DNA of 64,000 bases, taken from Caulobacter radicis. Its GTDB lineage: Bacteria; Pseudomonadota; Alphaproteobacteria; Caulobacterales; Caulobacteraceae. The stretch covers positions 62,001-126,000 of the forward strand of contig NZ_QDKO01000010.1 of assembly GCF_003094615.1 (NCBI RefSeq), written 5' to 3'. Below, piece by piece: positions 34,472 to 43,968 of this stretch; the first letter of the stretch is position 1, and the number at the start of each line of letters is the position of its first letter. The notes beneath the pieces are model-generated. The model was not told where the DNA came from. It ran no database searches and saw only the letters and a program-made list of their open reading frames with translations. Position numbers and translations under genes: made by a program.

Positions 34472-34792
34472 ATGAGCACATCATGGGTTTGTCCTGTCTG
34501 CGGCTTTCAGAAGCTACAATCCGCTCCGTACGCATCAATGCCTGAGGGGACGCTGCCGGATGGGCTGGAGCCGCCCTATAGTCAGCACTTCGGCACACCT
34601 TCGTATGAGGTTTGTGACTGTTGTGGCTTCGAGTTCGGGAACGATGATGAACCGGGCACCGGTGCGCCAGTCTCGTTCTCGCAATACCGCCACGAGTGGA
34701 TTTCCGAGGGCGCGGCGTGGTTCTCGCCTCAGAGCTGTCCTATAGGCTGGTCCCTTGCTGACCAGCTTACGAAGGCAGGGCTTAGCAAATAG
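34472..34792 (+). CDS. Small double-CxxCG protein, possibly acquired
   Basis: This 106-aa frame encodes two Cys knuckles, CPVCG (residues 7-11) and CDCCG (about 48-52), spaced as in zinc ribbons, and a C-terminal segment rich in Trp, Ser and Phe (EWISEGAAWFSPQSCPIGWS). Its base composition is visibly lower in GC and its codon third positions are less G/C-biased than in neighbouring genes. It lies in a patch bounded by GGCGAGTGTCG direct repeats inside a broken palindrome. I recall similar CPxCG...EICPCCGFEFG proteins of unknown function in many bacteria, sometimes near toxin genes, but no toxin is seen here. It could be a real accessory gene with a structural zinc. Confidence 0.6.
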   Translation: MSTSWVCPVCGFQKLQSAPYASMPEGTLPDGLEPPYSQHFGTPSYEVCDCCGFEFGNDDEPGTGAPVSFSQYRHEWISEGAAWFSPQSCPIGWSLADQLTKAGLSK

Positions 34793-34914
34793 CCACGTTT
34801 GTCAAGAAGGTCCGCTTCCCACCCTTCGCGGCCGCTTTACGTCCGCTAACAGGCGAGTGTCGGTAGCGGTGGAAGTCCAGGGTTCCAGGGCGGGAATGAC
34901 GGGAGTTTAGAGGG

Positions 34915-35631
34915 TCAGCGCAAACTGTAGCCGCCATCGGCGAACAGCGTCGTCCCGGTGGTGAAGCCGTTGGTCAGCAGAAACAGCACCGCCTGGGCGA
35001 TCTCGGCCTCGGTTCCGGGGCGGCCGACCAGGGAGCCGGCGGCCTGGCCGGCGAAGGCGGCGCCACGGACCTGCGCCGGGCGCCGCGCCCAGAGGTCGCC
35101 GTCGATCGTGCCTGGCGCGACGACATTGACCCGGACGGGGGCCAGGTCCACCGCCAGGCCGCGCCCGAAGGCCTCGATCGCGCCGTTGGCGGCGGCGTAC
35201 AGGGCCGCGCCCTTCGGCGGCCGGGCGCTGGCCGCGCCCGACATCAGCACCACCGAGCCGTCGGGCGCGAGCTTGGGCGCCGCGGCGCGCACGCAGCGGA
35301 CCTGGCCCCAGAACTTGCCGTCGAAAGGCGAGGCCAGCGCCGCCTCGTCGGGGTGGTCGAACGGCGAGATCGTGTAGGTGGCGGCCGGGGTGAACAGGTG
35401 GTCGATGCGGTCGACCAAGGCGAAGAAGCGGGCGACCGAGGCGGTATCGAACAGGTCGACCGCCGCCGCCCGGGCGTTGGGACCGAGGCGCTCGCGCGCG
35501 GCCTCCAGGCGATCGAGGGAGCGGCCGCCGATCACCACCTGTCCGCCGCCTTCGACGAAGGCCTTCGCCGTGGCCAGCCCGATCCCCGAGCCGCCGCCGA
35601 TCACCACCAGGGTCTTGTCATCGTATCGCAT
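34915..35631 (-). CDS. Short-chain dehydrogenase/reductase
   Basis: The 238-aa protein has the SDR nucleotide site GGGSGIGLATA, an early arginine (GGRSLDR) consistent with NADP(H) preference, NSV-region replaced by TPAATYTISPF, and active-site Ser (VLMSGAAS) with YxxxN-type AALYAAANGAIEAF instead of the usual YxxxK. The missing catalytic Lys is noteworthy: the alignable segment is Y-A-A-A-N. It is divergent from a LysR regulator, 75 bases apart, so that regulator probably controls it. The ATG at 35631 starts directly before the Rossmann fold. Substrate unknown. Confidence 0.85.
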   Translation of the reverse strand: MRYDDKTLVVIGGGSGIGLATAKAFVEGGGQVVIGGRSLDRLEAARERLGPNARAAAVDLFDTASVARFFALVDRIDHLFTPAATYTISPFDHPDEAALASPFDGKFWGQVRCVRAAAPKLAPDGSVVLMSGAASARPPKGAALYAAANGAIEAFGRGLAVDLAPVRVNVVAPGTIDGDLWARRPAQVRGAAFAGQAAGSLVGRPGTEAEIAQAVLFLLTNGFTTGTTLFADGGYSLR

Positions 35632-35674
35632 GGCCCAAGGCTTAGGCGGCGGCGCGCGGCGACGGAAACGACTT

Positions 35675-35702
35675 GAATTCCGATCATTACGGATCTCAAT
35701 TC
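35675..35702. promoter_or_regulatory. Candidate LysR operator between SDR and LysR genes
   Basis: TCCG (35679-35682) and CGGA (35690-35693) form a short palindrome within a longer imperfect one, GAATTCCG to CGGATCTCAATTC. It lies midway in the 75-base divergent gap, where LysR regulators usually bind a T-N(11-13)-A palindrome. Confidence 0.45.
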
Positions 35703-35706
35703 GGGA

Positions 35707-36633
35707 ATGGCCTCGATCCCCTCCCTCGACGGATATAGCGGCGTGCGCGCTTTCGTGGCCGTGGCCGAGCACGGCGGTTTCGCGGCCGCGGCGCCGGCCC
35801 TGGGCCTGTCGCCCTCGGCGGTGGGCAAGGCGGTGCAGCGGTTGGAGGCCAGGCTGGGCGTGCGCCTGCTGGCCCGCACCACCCGCAGTGTGACCCTGAC
35901 GCAGGACGGCCGCCTCTATCACGCCCGCTGCGTGGCCGCCCTGGCGGGTCTGGCCCAGGCCGAGGCCGAGCTGAGGCAGGGCCGGGGCGAGCCGTCGGGC
36001 CTGCTGCGCGTGGCCCTGCCGCCGCTGCTGGGCCGGGCCTTCGTGATGCCGGTGCTGCTCGAGCTTCTGGCCCGCTGGCCGGCCCTGCGGCTGGAGGCGA
36101 GCTTCGAGGCGCGCCCCGTGGACCTGACCGGCGAGGGCGTCGACCTGGCGGTGCGGATCGGCGCTATGGACGATCGCGCCAGCCTCGTGGCCCGGTCGCT
36201 GGGCGCGCAGCGGCGGGTGGTCTGCGCGACCCCGGCCTATCTCGACGCGCGCGGACGCCCCGACACCGTCGATGACCTCGCCGCCCACGACCGCCTGGTC
36301 GAGGCCCGCGACGGCCGTCCCACGCCCTGGCCCTATGTCGACGCGGACGGCGCGGCGCGCAGCCTGGCGGTCGACGGCCGGGTGCGGCTGGGCGATGCGC
36401 AGATGCTGGCGCAGGCCGCGCTGGCCGGCGCGGGGATCGCCATGGTTCCGCGCTGGCTGGTCGCCGCAGACCTTGCGGCCGGACGGCTGGCGACGGTGCT
36501 GGACGGCGTGTTCGACAGCCCCCTGCCGGTCAACCTCGTCTGGCCCCGCACGCCGTATCCAAGCGCCCGGTTGCGGGCGGCGGTGGACGCGCTGGTCGAG
36601 CGGTATGGGACGGAGCGGCCCTGGGAGGGGTGA
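35707..36633 (+). CDS. LysR-family transcriptional regulator
   Basis: The 308-aa protein has the N-terminal LysR winged helix-turn-helix (FVAVAEHGGFAAAAPALGLS, PSAVGKAVQRLEARLGVRLL) and a substrate-binding domain of about 90-300 (RVALPPLLGRAFVMPVLLEL). It is of the CrgA-like subgroup common in alphaproteobacteria. It is transcribed divergently from an SDR gene and most likely regulates it. The effector is unknown. Confidence 0.92.
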   Translation: MASIPSLDGYSGVRAFVAVAEHGGFAAAAPALGLSPSAVGKAVQRLEARLGVRLLARTTRSVTLTQDGRLYHARCVAALAGLAQAEAELRQGRGEPSGLLRVALPPLLGRAFVMPVLLELLARWPALRLEASFEARPVDLTGEGVDLAVRIGAMDDRASLVARSLGAQRRVVCATPAYLDARGRPDTVDDLAAHDRLVEARDGRPTPWPYVDADGAARSLAVDGRVRLGDAQMLAQAALAGAGIAMVPRWLVAADLAAGRLATVLDGVFDSPLPVNLVWPRTPYPSARLRAAVDALVERYGTERPWEG

Positions 36634-36703
36634 TTTTGTCTGGGGGAAACCCTCTCTCTCCCTATGGAAGAGGGGACGAAAGGAGGGCCTCGACCTTTGC
36701 CGC

Positions 36704-38527
36704 CTACTTCTCCCGGGCGATCGGGTAGAGCAGGTGGCGGTCGTCGTAGAAGGGCGTGCGCTTGTAGAACCAGGCCAGGCGCGCGTCGGGATCGGCGGCG
36801 AACTTGGGCTCGGCGGCCAGCTTGGCCTCGAACTCGGCTTTGAGCGCCGGATCGGCGGCCATCATCTTCTCGGCCAGCGGGGCGATGGCGTAGGGCTCGA
36901 TATACTCCACGCGGCTCAGCACCTCGGGGACCATGCCCCAGGCGAAGACGCTCTCGCTGGACTGCGGCTCGAGCAGCAGCACGACGAGGTCGCCCAGCGG
37001 CTGGTCGGTCGACACCCGCACCGAGCCCTTCGGGAAGGTCCAGTCACGCGTTTGCGTCGTCACCTGCTCGACGCTCATCTGCACGTGACCCTCGTTGGCG
37101 CGCGGGGCGAGCTTGGGCTCGACGAGGCGCAGCATCTCGACGGACACGACCTTGGGCGCATCCAGCGTCTCGACCTTCACCCCGTGCAGCTTCAGCCGTT
37201 CGATGATGTCGGCGCGGTAGCTGGGCACCCAATAGGCCTTGGGCCGCGCCAGCTGCAGCGTCGGATGCGAGCTGTAGAACGGCAGCCGCCACAGTTCGGG
37301 GTCGGCCTCGCCCAGCCAGCGGATCTCGGTCTTGCCCGAGGCGACGCTCTCGTAGGTCTCGTAGCGGATGCCCTTGAAGGGGCGGGTCACGCTCGGCTTG
37401 TCGTCGGCCACGAAGTTGGCCGGGATGGTCGCCGGGCGCAGGGCGCTGTCGGCGGCGATCGCGGCGCGCAGGGTGTCGCCCTTCTGCGCCAGCAGCTCCA
37501 GCGCCGTCTCGATGAAGACGTAGGTCCCGAGCACGCGCTGGGCGTGGGGTTTCAGGCTGTGGTTCTCGATCAGGATGGTCGGCACGTGGGCGGCGCTGCC
37601 CCAGCCGTTGGAGAAGCGCTCGCCTAGGCCCCCGTCCGACAGGCCGGCCTTGGGGTCGCGCTCGTCGATGCCGAACACCAGCTCGCCCGGGATGTGGCCC
37701 TCGGCCTCCAGGCTCTGGTTCATGGCCGGCTTGAAGGCGTCGTCCAGCCACTTGGCGGTGGCCGGCGAGCGCGACCAGACGCCGTCCTCGCCGTTGTAGC
37801 CGTAGGTGACGTCGTACTGGTAATCCATGCCGTCGGTGACGTGGACGTCGACGTAAAGGTCGGCCCGGTACTTGGCTTGAAGCCGCTTCAGCGCCTGCAT
37901 CTCGGGCTGGTCGAGCTTCATGAAGTCGCGATTGAGGTTCTGGTTGGTGGCCGTGTTGCGCCAGCCCTGGGTGCGCGGCCCGCGCTGGTTGGGGCGCGAA
38001 TAGGGGCCCGAGCGCTCGTGCCCGTCGACCGACAGGATCGGGATCAAGACGAGATTGACCTTGTCGAGCAGGCCGTCCTTGCCGTGGAACGCCATGTCGC
38101 GCAGCAGCATCATGCCCGCGTCCTTGCCGTCGATCTCGCCCGGGTGGATGCCGCATTGGACCAGCAGCAGCGGCTTCTTCGGATCCAGCTTGTCGCCGTC
38201 CTTGCTGGCGATGACGGCGAAGATCGGCCGCCCTTCCGGCGAGACGCCGAAGTCCTCGACGCGGACCAGCTTGCTGGCCTTGTCGAGCCTGTCGAACCAG
38301 GCGCGGGTGTCGACGTAGTTGGGCGAGAAGTCGTGCGCCGGGTCGGCCTCGAAGGCGGTGACCCAGGGATCGGAAGCGTCGCGGATCAGCGCCTGGCTGG
38401 CGCCCTGCCAATGCGGGGCCGGGGGCAGGAAGGCCTGGTCCCAGGGCTTGTTGGAGGAGGGGGTCTGCGCCATCGCCGTGCTCGCCATCAGTGCGGCGGC
38501 CAGGACCGCCAGGGTTAGAGTTCGCAT
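36704..38527 (-). CDS. Secreted M14-family zinc carboxypeptidase
   Basis: The 607-aa protein has a signal peptide (MRTLTLAVLAAALMASTAMA, cleavage before QTP), then an M14 peptidase domain with zinc motif CGIHPGEIDGKDAG (His-x-x-Glu) and SRDFM-type substrate segment NTATNQNLNRDFMKLDQPE; DLYVDVHVTDG supplies the later zinc His. A C-terminal portion of about 250 residues follows. It should act in the periplasm or outside, releasing C-terminal residues or cleaving cell-wall peptides. It lies 62 bases downstream of ubiD on the same strand, with part of a palindromic element between them. Confidence 0.88.
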   Translation of the reverse strand: MRTLTLAVLAAALMASTAMAQTPSSNKPWDQAFLPPAPHWQGASQALIRDASDPWVTAFEADPAHDFSPNYVDTRAWFDRLDKASKLVRVEDFGVSPEGRPIFAVIASKDGDKLDPKKPLLLVQCGIHPGEIDGKDAGMMLLRDMAFHGKDGLLDKVNLVLIPILSVDGHERSGPYSRPNQRGPRTQGWRNTATNQNLNRDFMKLDQPEMQALKRLQAKYRADLYVDVHVTDGMDYQYDVTYGYNGEDGVWSRSPATAKWLDDAFKPAMNQSLEAEGHIPGELVFGIDERDPKAGLSDGGLGERFSNGWGSAAHVPTILIENHSLKPHAQRVLGTYVFIETALELLAQKGDTLRAAIAADSALRPATIPANFVADDKPSVTRPFKGIRYETYESVASGKTEIRWLGEADPELWRLPFYSSHPTLQLARPKAYWVPSYRADIIERLKLHGVKVETLDAPKVVSVEMLRLVEPKLAPRANEGHVQMSVEQVTTQTRDWTFPKGSVRVSTDQPLGDLVVLLLEPQSSESVFAWGMVPEVLSRVEYIEPYAIAPLAEKMMAADPALKAEFEAKLAAEPKFAADPDARLAWFYKRTPFYDDRHLLYPIAREK

Positions 38528-38531
38528 TCGA

Positions 38532-38580
38532 TCCCCCTCCGTGGAAGGGCCCCCTCAGTCGCTCCGGGCCGGAGGGGGCT
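38532..38580. repeat. Single arm of the CTCCCCC-type palindrome
   Basis: The segment GGCCCCCTCAGTCGC then TCCGGGCCGGAGGGGG has the linker and second stem of the covarying family but no complete second arm. It sits between ubiD and the M14 peptidase gene. Confidence 0.55.
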
Positions 38581-38588
38581 TCTCCCGC

Positions 38589-40124
38589 CTACTTCGTCTT
38601 CCAGATCGGCTTGCCCTCGCCCGGCAGGCCCAGGCGCGACCACTTCTCGCTGACCGCGTCGACCACGGCCTGGTCCATGCGGATCTCCTCGCCCCACTCG
38701 CGATTGGTCTCGGGCTCCCACTTGTCGGTGGCGTCCAGGCCGATCTTCGAGCCCAGGCCGCTGACCGGGCTGGCGAAGTCGAGATAGTCGATCGGGGTGT
38801 GCTCGATCACCGTGATGTCCCGGGCGGGATCCATCTTGGTGCTGATCGCCCACATCACGTCCTTCCAGTCGCGGGCGTTGATGTCGTGGTCCACGACGAT
38901 CACCCACTTGGTGTACATGAACTGGCGCAGGTAGCTCCACACGCCCAGCATCACCCGCTTGGCGTGGCCCGGATAGGCCTTCTTCATCGACACCACGGCG
39001 ATGCGGTAGGAGCAGCCCTCGGGCGGCAGCCAGAAGTCGACGATCTCGGGGAACTGCTGGCGGATCAGCGGGATGAACACCTCGTTGAGCGCCTCGCCCA
39101 GCACGCTGGGCTCGTCCGGCGGCCGGCCGGTGAAGGTGGTGAGATAGATCGGGTCCTTGCGCATGGTGATCGCGGTCACCTGGAAGACCGGGAACTTCTC
39201 GACGCTGTTGTAGTAGCCGGTGTGGTCGCCGTAGGGGCCCTCGTCCTCGTACTCGTCGAGCAGGACGTGGCCCTCCAGCACGATCTCGGCCTGGGCCGGG
39301 ACCATCAGCGGCACGGTCTTGCAGGGAACGAGGTCCAGCTTGGCGCCGCGCATCAGGCCGGCGAACTGGTATTCCGACAGGGTGTCGGGCACCGGCGTCA
39401 CGGCTGCCAGGATCGTGCCGGGATCCGCGCCCAGCACGACGGCGCAGGGCAGGGGCTCCTTCTTGCCGGCCTTCTTGTGGCGGGCGTAGTGCTGGGCCCC
39501 GCCGCGGTGGGCCAGCCAGCGCATGATCGCCTTGTCCTTGCCCAGCACCTGCATGCGGTAGATGCCGAGGTTGAAGTCGTCCTCGCGGTCGTCGCTGGGA
39601 CCCTTGGTGACCACCAGGCCCCAGGTGATCAGCGGCGCGGGCTCGCCCGGCCAGCAGGTCTGCACCGGCAGCTTGGAAAGATCGATCTGGTCGCCGGTCA
39701 GCACGACGTCCTGCACGGGGGCCTTCTTGACCGTGCCTGGGCGCATCGACAGCACCGTCTTGGCCAGCGGCAGCATGTCGATGGCGTCCTTCAGGCCCTT
39801 GGGCGGCTGGGGCTGGCGCAGGAAGGCCAGAAGCTCGCCCACCTCGCGCAGCTCGCCGGCGGTGGTGCGCGGCTCGCCGCCCAGCGTCACGCCCATGGCC
39901 ACGCGCTTGACGGTGCCGAACAGGTTGGCCAGGGCCGGCATCGGCGAGCGCGACCCGTCGGGCAGCAGCACGTGCTCGAACAATACCGCCGGGCCGCCGG
40001 TGGCCAGGAGGCGGGTCTGGATCTCGGTCATCTCGAGCACGGACGAGACCGGCTCCTTGACCCGCACCAGCTCGCCCTGGGCCTCCAGCACGTCGATGAA
40101 TTCGCGAAGCGAGCGATAGGCCAT
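38589..40124 (-). CDS. ubiD: UbiD-family decarboxylase (3-octaprenyl-4-hydroxybenzoate decarboxylase)
   Basis: At 511 aa it has the UbiD length and motifs: [20 protein letters not shown] at the N-terminus, [50 protein letters not shown] (the E-x-P-F/Y-G-D-H prenyl-FMN site) and [20 protein letters not shown]. It decarboxylates the prenylated hydroxybenzoate in ubiquinone synthesis using prenylated FMN made by UbiX. ubiA is also in the window (47528-48454) but not in the same operon. Confidence 0.93.
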   Translation of the reverse strand: MAYRSLREFIDVLEAQGELVRVKEPVSSVLEMTEIQTRLLATGGPAVLFEHVLLPDGSRSPMPALANLFGTVKRVAMGVTLGGEPRTTAGELREVGELLAFLRQPQPPKGLKDAIDMLPLAKTVLSMRPGTVKKAPVQDVVLTGDQIDLSKLPVQTCWPGEPAPLITWGLVVTKGPSDDREDDFNLGIYRMQVLGKDKAIMRWLAHRGGAQHYARHKKAGKKEPLPCAVVLGADPGTILAAVTPVPDTLSEYQFAGLMRGAKLDLVPCKTVPLMVPAQAEIVLEGHVLLDEYEDEGPYGDHTGYYNSVEKFPVFQVTAITMRKDPIYLTTFTGRPPDEPSVLGEALNEVFIPLIRQQFPEIVDFWLPPEGCSYRIAVVSMKKAYPGHAKRVMLGVWSYLRQFMYTKWVIVVDHDINARDWKDVMWAISTKMDPARDITVIEHTPIDYLDFASPVSGLGSKIGLDATDKWEPETNREWGEEIRMDQAVVDAVSEKWSRLGLPGEGKPIWKTK

Positions 40125-40277
40125 GGGCGGGAAACTCCTGGAACGCGGCGGAACCTAGGGGTGGGCGTGCGTCGGGGCAAGGCGTCGGAAGGGGCCAAGC
40201 GGCAAGCTTCGCCCTAGTCGCGCCTTGATGGGTGTGCTCCCTTGCGGGCGCCTTCCAGAGTTGAGCGAAACGACGCC

Positions 40278-42053
40278 ATGACCGATCCCGCGCCCGAGAC
40301 CGCCGATCCCAAGGCCGTGCGCCGCGTGGCGATGCTGCGCCTGGTCACGGGCCTGGCCCAGGGCCTGCTGCTGTTTTGCCTGGACCACGCGCTGAAGGCC
40401 AAGGTCTGGCCGGCCACCCAGCCCATGGTCTTCGCGGCCATCGCGGCGGTGGTGATCTTCGTGCCGTTCGTGGTGCTGGCCGGCCTGTCGACCATGCGCC
40501 TGAGCCGGCTGGCGGCCTGGAAGCTGGTCGCGGTGCTGGTCGCCGCCGGACTGGCCGCCTACGCCGTCCACAGCGGGCAGGCCGAGATCCGGCCCCGGTC
40601 GGTGATCCCGGAGGGCGTGGCGATGCTGGCGATCGCCGCCCTGCTGTTCATCGGCCATCACCTGGTGCAGCCGGCCGAGATGGAGCGCCGGCCGATCGCG
40701 CGCTTCACCACCTATTTCGACGAGACCTGGAAGCACGGCGTGCAGCTGGCGCTGTCGGCCCTGTTCACCGGCGCGTTCTGGCTGCTGCTGCACCTGGCCT
40801 CGGCCCTGTTCTCGATGATCGGCGTCGAGGCGATCGACAAGCTGATCGACCAGCCGTGGTTCTCCTGGCCGGCCACGGCGGTGATGTTCGCCGCCGCCGT
40901 CCAGCTGACCGACGTGCGCGCCGGCCTGGTGCGCGGGGTGCGGACGGTGTCGCTGACCCTGCTGGCCTGGCTGCTGCCGCTGATGGTGCTGATCGCCGCC
41001 GGCTTCCTGGCGACCCTGCCCTTCAAGGGGCTGGACCTGCTGTGGGCCACCAAGAAGGCCGCGGCCCTGCTGCTGACGGCGGCGGCGTTCCTGATCGTGC
41101 TGACCAACGCCGCCTATCAGGACGGGACCGAGCGGCCGCCGACCGTGCTGGCCTGGGCGGCGCGGATCGCCGGCCTGCTGCTGGCCCCGATCACGGTGCT
41201 GGCCGGCTACGCCATCTGGCTGCGGGTGAACCAGTACGGCCTGACTCCCGAGCGGGTGTACGGCGGCGCCTGTGTCGTGGTCGCGGCGGGCTATGCGATC
41301 GGCTACGCGATCGCGGCCCTCAAGCCCGGCGCCTGGATGAAGCCGCTGGAGGCGACCAACATCGCCCTGGCCTTCGTGGCCATCGCCGTGCTGCTGGTCC
41401 TGTTCACCCCGATCGCCGATCCGGTGCGGCTGTCGGTGGACAGCCAGCTGGCCCGTCTGGGGTCGGGCAAGGTCAAGCCCGAGGCCTTCGACTACGACTT
41501 CCTGCGCTTCGACGCCGGCAAGCGCGGGGAAGCGGCGCTGGACCGGCTGGCCGGCGATCCCGACGCGGCGGTCGCCCGCGAAGCCAAGGCGGCGCGCAAG
41601 CGGACGGAGCGCCGCTACAGGTTGGACGCCTCTCGCGTCGATCTGCGCCGGCTGCCGGTCTATCCGGCGGGACGCTCGCTGCCGGAGAGCTTCGTCACGG
41701 GCCTGGAGACCTCGGAGCTGTTCGGATGCGCCCGGGAACCGGGCCAGTGTCCCGCCGGGCTGCTGGACATCGACGGCGACGGTGTCGAGGAGGTGCTGGT
41801 CCGGGTGTTCAACCAGGTCCAGATCTTCAGGCTCCATGACGGGACGTGGAAGTCGTTCGGCGTGGCGACGCCCGAATGCGGTCCGATCAAGCTGGAAGAG
41901 CTGATGAAGACCGGCCGGTTCGGCGTGGCGCCCAGCGCGCCCCGACAGGACCTGCTGGTCGGCGGCGCGCGCCTGTCGATCACGCCGGAAGACAAGGCCT
42001 GTCCGCCCGCCGGTGCGCGGACGGACGAGGCGCCGGTCTCGCGCGCCCGCTGA
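40278..42053 (+). CDS. DUF4153 membrane protein
   Basis: The 591-aa protein has about ten to eleven hydrophobic segments from residue 15 to 385, in the DUF4153 pattern (RFTTYFDETWKHGVQLALSA, the region TLPFKGLDLLWATKKAAALL). A soluble C-terminal part of about 200 residues follows, with DIDGDGVEEVLV, an EF-hand-like or FG-GAP-like loop, and two Cys (FGCAREPGQCP) that could pair in the periplasm. I chose the ATG at 40278; an upstream in-frame Met lies 12 codons earlier but has no ribosome site. Function unknown. The 3' end is 3 bases from that of the convergent ABC gene. Confidence 0.82.
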   Translation: MTDPAPETADPKAVRRVAMLRLVTGLAQGLLLFCLDHALKAKVWPATQPMVFAAIAAVVIFVPFVVLAGLSTMRLSRLAAWKLVAVLVAAGLAAYAVHSGQAEIRPRSVIPEGVAMLAIAALLFIGHHLVQPAEMERRPIARFTTYFDETWKHGVQLALSALFTGAFWLLLHLASALFSMIGVEAIDKLIDQPWFSWPATAVMFAAAVQLTDVRAGLVRGVRTVSLTLLAWLLPLMVLIAAGFLATLPFKGLDLLWATKKAAALLLTAAAFLIVLTNAAYQDGTERPPTVLAWAARIAGLLLAPITVLAGYAIWLRVNQYGLTPERVYGGACVVVAAGYAIGYAIAALKPGAWMKPLEATNIALAFVAIAVLLVLFTPIADPVRLSVDSQLARLGSGKVKPEAFDYDFLRFDAGKRGEAALDRLAGDPDAAVAREAKAARKRTERRYRLDASRVDLRRLPVYPAGRSLPESFVTGLETSELFGCAREPGQCPAGLLDIDGDGVEEVLVRVFNQVQIFRLHDGTWKSFGVATPECGPIKLEELMKTGRFGVAPSAPRQDLLVGGARLSITPEDKACPPAGARTDEAPVSRAR

Positions 42054-42056
42054 ACC

Positions 42057-43838
42057 CTATGCGCCCTCGCTGACCGCGTTCAGCCGGGCATAGACCCCGC
42101 CGGCCGCCTTGAGGTCGGCGTGGCGGCCCTCCTCGACGACGCGGCCGTTCTGGAACACCAGGATGCGGTCGGCGCCGCGCACGGTCGACAGGCGGTGGGC
42201 GATGACGATCGTGGTGCGGCCCTGCATCAGGGCCTCGGCCGCCTCCTGCACCAGGGCCTCGGTCTCGACGTCGAGCGACGAGGTTGCTTCGTCCAAAACC
42301 AGGATCGGAGCGTCGGTCAGGAAGGCGCGGGCGATGGCCACGCGCTGGCGCTCGCCGCCCGACAGCTTGATGCCGCGCTCGCCGACCAGGGTGTCGTAGC
42401 CGTGCGGCAGCTTTAGGATGAAGTCGTGGGCCCGGGCCTTCTTGGCCGCCTCCACCACCTGGTCGAAGGTGGCGTCGGGGCGGCCGTAGGCGATGTTGTC
42501 GAGCAGGGAGCGGTGGAACAGCGCCGGATCCTGCGGCACCACGGCGATGGCGCGGCGCAAGCTGCCTTGCGTCACGCGGGCCACGTCCTGGCCGTCGATC
42601 AGGATCCGTCCGCCTTGCAGGTCGTGCAGGCGCTGGATCAGCTTGACGAAGGTCGACTTGCCCGAACCCGTCGGGCCGACCAGGGCCACCTTCTCGCCCG
42701 GCGCGATGTCCAGCGAGAAGCGGTCGTACAGCGGCGCGCCGGCGTTACGATAGGCGAAGGTCACGCCCTGGAAGGCGATCTCGCCGGGGCCGGGCACGAA
42801 GTCGGGCGCGCCCGCCTGGTCGGCGATCTGCGGCGTCAGGGTGGCCCAGGCGGCGGCGTCCTCGCTGTCGTCCAGACCCTTCTGCAGCATGCGGATGTTC
42901 TCGCCCATGTTGCGCAGGTAGCCGCTCATCAGGAGGAAGGCGGTGATGGCGAAGGCGACGTCGCCGGGGCCGGCCTTGCCTTGCAGCCAGCTCCAGACCA
43001 TCGCGCCCGACAGCCCCGCCTGCAGCAGCACCAGGAGCAGGTTCTGGCCCAGCCAGACGTCGGTGAAGCGGTTCCAGGTGACCATCACCGCGTCGCGCCA
43101 GGCGGCGGTGACCTGGGCCAGGCGCTCGGTCTCGCGGGTCTCGGCGCCGAACGCCTTGACGGTGGGGTTGGAGGTCACCGCGTCGGCCAGGGCCCCGCCG
43201 ATGGCGGAGTCCAGGGCGTTGGATTTCAGGTTCGACGGGCGGACATAGCGCTCGGTGATCCACAGGTTCACCGCCAGGTACAGCACCACCACGACCAGCG
43301 AGATGGCGCCGGCCAGGGGCTGGCGCACCAGCATCATCACCGACAGGCCGACCAGCACGATCAGGCTGGGCACGAGCCAGATGGTGAAGGCGTCGGTGAC
43401 GCTGTCATAGCCCCACATGGCGCGGGTCAGCTTGCGCACCGTGGCGCCGGCGAAGCTGTCGGCGTGCCAGTCGGACGAGAAGGCCTGCACGCGGGCGAAG
43501 CCCTCGTTGGTCATCTCTTCCATGTTGCGGGCGGCCAGCGGAATCCAGAAGCGGTGCGCGACGTTGCGGATCAGCGAAAAGGCCAGGTAGACGCCGACGA
43601 AGGCCGCCCAGGCGCCCCAGGCCTGGTCCTTGTGGCCGGCGGCGACCACGTCGATCAGCTTGCCCGAGGCCCAGGGCAGGGCCAGGTCGAAGGCCACCGC
43701 CACCAGGGTCAGGATCACGCCGGCGGCGAAGATCGTCTTCCGGCGCAGCCAGAACCGCGCCAGGAAGCCCAGAACCTGGCCGTTGGACAGCGCCCGGCGC
43801 TTGCCCTCGTTGTCGTCTTCGTCCTCGAAATCGCTCAT
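42057..43838 (-). CDS. ABC exporter (fused permease and ATPase)
   Basis: The 593-aa half-transporter has six membrane helices (about 35-320) and an ATPase domain with Walker A GPTGSGKST, signature LSGGERQR, Walker B ILVLDEATSSLD and H-loop [12 protein letters not shown]. An acidic N-terminus (MSDFEDEDDNEGKRR) precedes the first helix. It is the exporter type (MsbA/LmrA/ATM-like) and would work as a dimer in the inner membrane. No substrate clue comes from the neighbours: the convergent DUF4153 gene and a zinc/iron-chelating protein gene 131 bases upstream. Confidence 0.87.
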   Translation of the reverse strand: MSDFEDEDDNEGKRRALSNGQVLGFLARFWLRRKTIFAAGVILTLVAVAFDLALPWASGKLIDVVAAGHKDQAWGAWAAFVGVYLAFSLIRNVAHRFWIPLAARNMEEMTNEGFARVQAFSSDWHADSFAGATVRKLTRAMWGYDSVTDAFTIWLVPSLIVLVGLSVMMLVRQPLAGAISLVVVVLYLAVNLWITERYVRPSNLKSNALDSAIGGALADAVTSNPTVKAFGAETRETERLAQVTAAWRDAVMVTWNRFTDVWLGQNLLLVLLQAGLSGAMVWSWLQGKAGPGDVAFAITAFLLMSGYLRNMGENIRMLQKGLDDSEDAAAWATLTPQIADQAGAPDFVPGPGEIAFQGVTFAYRNAGAPLYDRFSLDIAPGEKVALVGPTGSGKSTFVKLIQRLHDLQGGRILIDGQDVARVTQGSLRRAIAVVPQDPALFHRSLLDNIAYGRPDATFDQVVEAAKKARAHDFILKLPHGYDTLVGERGIKLSGGERQRVAIARAFLTDAPILVLDEATSSLDVETEALVQEAAEALMQGRTTIVIAHRLSTVRGADRILVFQNGRVVEEGRHADLKAAGGVYARLNAVSEGA

Positions 43839-43968
43839 GGCCGGCTAGATAGGCCGGATGAGGCCGGCTGGGAACGTCCTGCCGACAGGCTGCTGCCAGG
43901 TTTCGGTCTCATAGCTATCTCGGGCGCCTTCCTGGGCCCTGCGGCCAGGATCCATCTTTCCGCGGTCC

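Noticed and set aside
34793..34914. An integron attC site at the right edge of the low-GC patch
   Set aside because: A CGCTAAC sequence is present, but the required core-site pair and matching inverted boxes are not, and no integrase is visible.
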